Source: Alitta virens (Eukaryota > Annelida > Polychaeta > Phyllodocida > Nereididae). From it: a stretch of DNA of 64,000 nucleotides. Numbering within the stretch: position 1 is the stretch's first letter; every line of letters starts with the position of its first letter. Below the pieces are notes generated by a model. It was not told the origin of the DNA and did no database searches. It was given only the letters and a program-made list of their open reading frames with translations. Below, piece after piece: positions 62,664 through 64,000 of the stretch. The position numbers were made by a program, and so were the translations under genes. The DNA is taken from positions 14,015,102 through 14,079,101 of the forward strand of contig OW028580.1 in the NCBI GenBank assembly GCA_932294295.1. Direction: 5' to 3'.

Positions 62664-64000
62664 TCAATTCTTGGGTTTTTTCCATGTTTGGTAGGCATGC
62701 TCAGATTTCACATGCTGGGCTTGCAGAGATCCGCTATTGTAGTGGCTCTGTCTCTGAGACTGTCTACGGTTTTTATTTGCAGCATGCATTTTAGCATTCC
62801 GTAGCCATGTGCGTCTTCGCTTCATGTTTGCAGCCAACTTTTTCTTCTGCTCCTCTTTCTGATGTGCCCTCAGATCATTTTTGGCCATCTTCACAGCTTG
62901 CCGTGCAGCTGTCAGTTGACTGCTTTGATTGCCCAATACATTTGTAGCACGTTCATGCCGGGCATCCTCTATACATATATACATACCTGCGGCAGCAACG
63001 TAACCAATGTAATACGACTAGATACACTATGTACAACTTCTTCAAAACCATGGACGCACCGTAGCTAGCTGGGCCGGGGTCAACAAGGTATGAATAAGTA
63101 TGAATGAATGAACCTGCAATATGAAATTTGTATTATGTCAATTCTTGGGTTTTTTCCATGTTTGGTAGGCATGCTCAGATTTCACAAGCTGGGCTTGCAG
63201 AGATCCGCTATTGTAGTGGCTCTGTCTCTGAGACTGTCTACGGTTTTTATTTGCAGCCTGCATTTTAGCATTCCGTAGCCATGTGCGTCTTCGCTTCATG
63301 TTAGCAGCCAACTTTTTCTTCTGCTCCTCTTTCTGATGTGCCCTCAGATCCTTTTTGGTCGTCTTCACAGCATGCCGTGCAGCTGTCAGTTGACTGCTTT
63401 GATTACCCAATACATTTGTAGCACGTTCATGCCGGGCATCCTCTATACATTTATACATACCTGCGGCAGCAACGTAACCAATGTAATACGACTAGATACA
63501 CTATGTACAACTTCTTCAAAACCATGGACGCACCGTAGCTAGCTGGGCCGGGGTCAACAAGGTATGAATAGGTATGAATGAATGAACCTGCAATATGAAA
63601 TTTGTATTATGTCAATTCTTGGGTTTTTTCCATGTTTGGTAGGCATGCTCAGATTTCACAAGCTGGGCTTGCAGAGATCCGCTATTGTAGTGGCTCTGTC
63701 TCTGAGACTGTCTACGGTTTTTATTTGCAGCATGCATTTTAGCATTCCGTAGCCATGTACGTCTTCGCTTCATGTTAGCAGCCAACTTTTTCTTCTGCTC
63801 CTCTTTCTGATGTGCCCTCAGATCCTTTTTGGCCATCTTCACAGCTTGCCGTGCAGCTGTCAGTTGACTGCTTTGATTGCCCAATACATTTGTAGCACGT
63901 TCATGCCGGGCATCCTCTATACATATATACATACCTGCGGCAGCAACGTAACCAATGTAATACGACTAGATACACTATGTACAACTTCTTCAAAACCATG

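Larger units (their letters stand above)
23811..64000. repeat. Right part of 474-bp tandem satellite array (about 85 monomers)
   Basis: The same 474-bp unit in the same orientation and register as the left part, as expected if the transposon split one array. Length changes are few: one-base deletions near 30036 and near 48930, and two monomers that have lost the same 100 bases (junctions near 42020 and 44290). Variants recur in blocks, so the array is organised into higher-order repeats in several stretches. It runs off the window end. Confidence 0.98.

Noticed and set aside
1..64000. CRISPR array or bacterial operon
   Set aside because: The 474-bp units are whole-unit tandem copies without spacers, and genes have introns; not prokaryotic.

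Overview
This is a eukaryotic window, most likely from an invertebrate animal genome (marine invertebrate is my guess; nothing fixes the species). Three things point to this: a homogenised satellite array, genes broken by short introns with GT/AG borders, and a non-LTR retrotransposon remnant of animal type. No host housekeeping gene, tRNA, rRNA or CRISPR array was seen.

Layout. (1) 1-10906: 23 head-to-tail monomers of a 474-bp satellite. (2) 10907-23810: one 12.9-kb DNA transposon inserted into a satellite monomer. It is bounded by imperfect terminal inverted repeats of about 88 bp, each starting TAGCCC and each holding a perfect hairpin. A perfect 8-bp target-site duplication, GTTCATGC, flanks it. 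(3) 23811-64000: about 85 further monomers of the same satellite in the same orientation, with higher-order repeats, running off the window end.

The transposon carries two convergent, intron-rich genes. On the + strand (11314-19335, about 15 exons) lies a protein of roughly 985 residues. It has an N-terminal Cys-pair zinc-binding region, a core resembling the DUF6589 family (candidate D, D, E catalytic residues in WDN, GDG and DLLNEF), and two PHD-like fingers before its C-terminal part. I read it as the transposase. On the - strand (23218-19712, 8 exons) lies a RecQ-type superfamily II helicase with Walker A, DEAH, motif III, motif VI and a Cys-rich zinc-binding end. A transposase plus a helicase recalls the AcademH lineage of the Academ superfamily (recalled, not checked). 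The 8-bp duplication does not match the 3-4 bp I recall for Academ, so the element may be a distinct or undescribed lineage.

This copy looks dead. The putative transposase has two in-frame TAA codons, one frameshift and one uncertain exon junction. The helicase has a frameshift, a deletion across motif V and a TGA. Its introns have collected a 744-bp CpG-rich inverted-repeat element, a LINE fragment, an 86-bp x3 tandem repeat and a possible Tc1/mariner relic.

The satellite carries an open 106-residue basic reading frame on the - strand in most monomers. The 474-bp period is a multiple of three, so this frame is kept in register. I treat it as a by-product of satellite homogenisation unless expression is shown.
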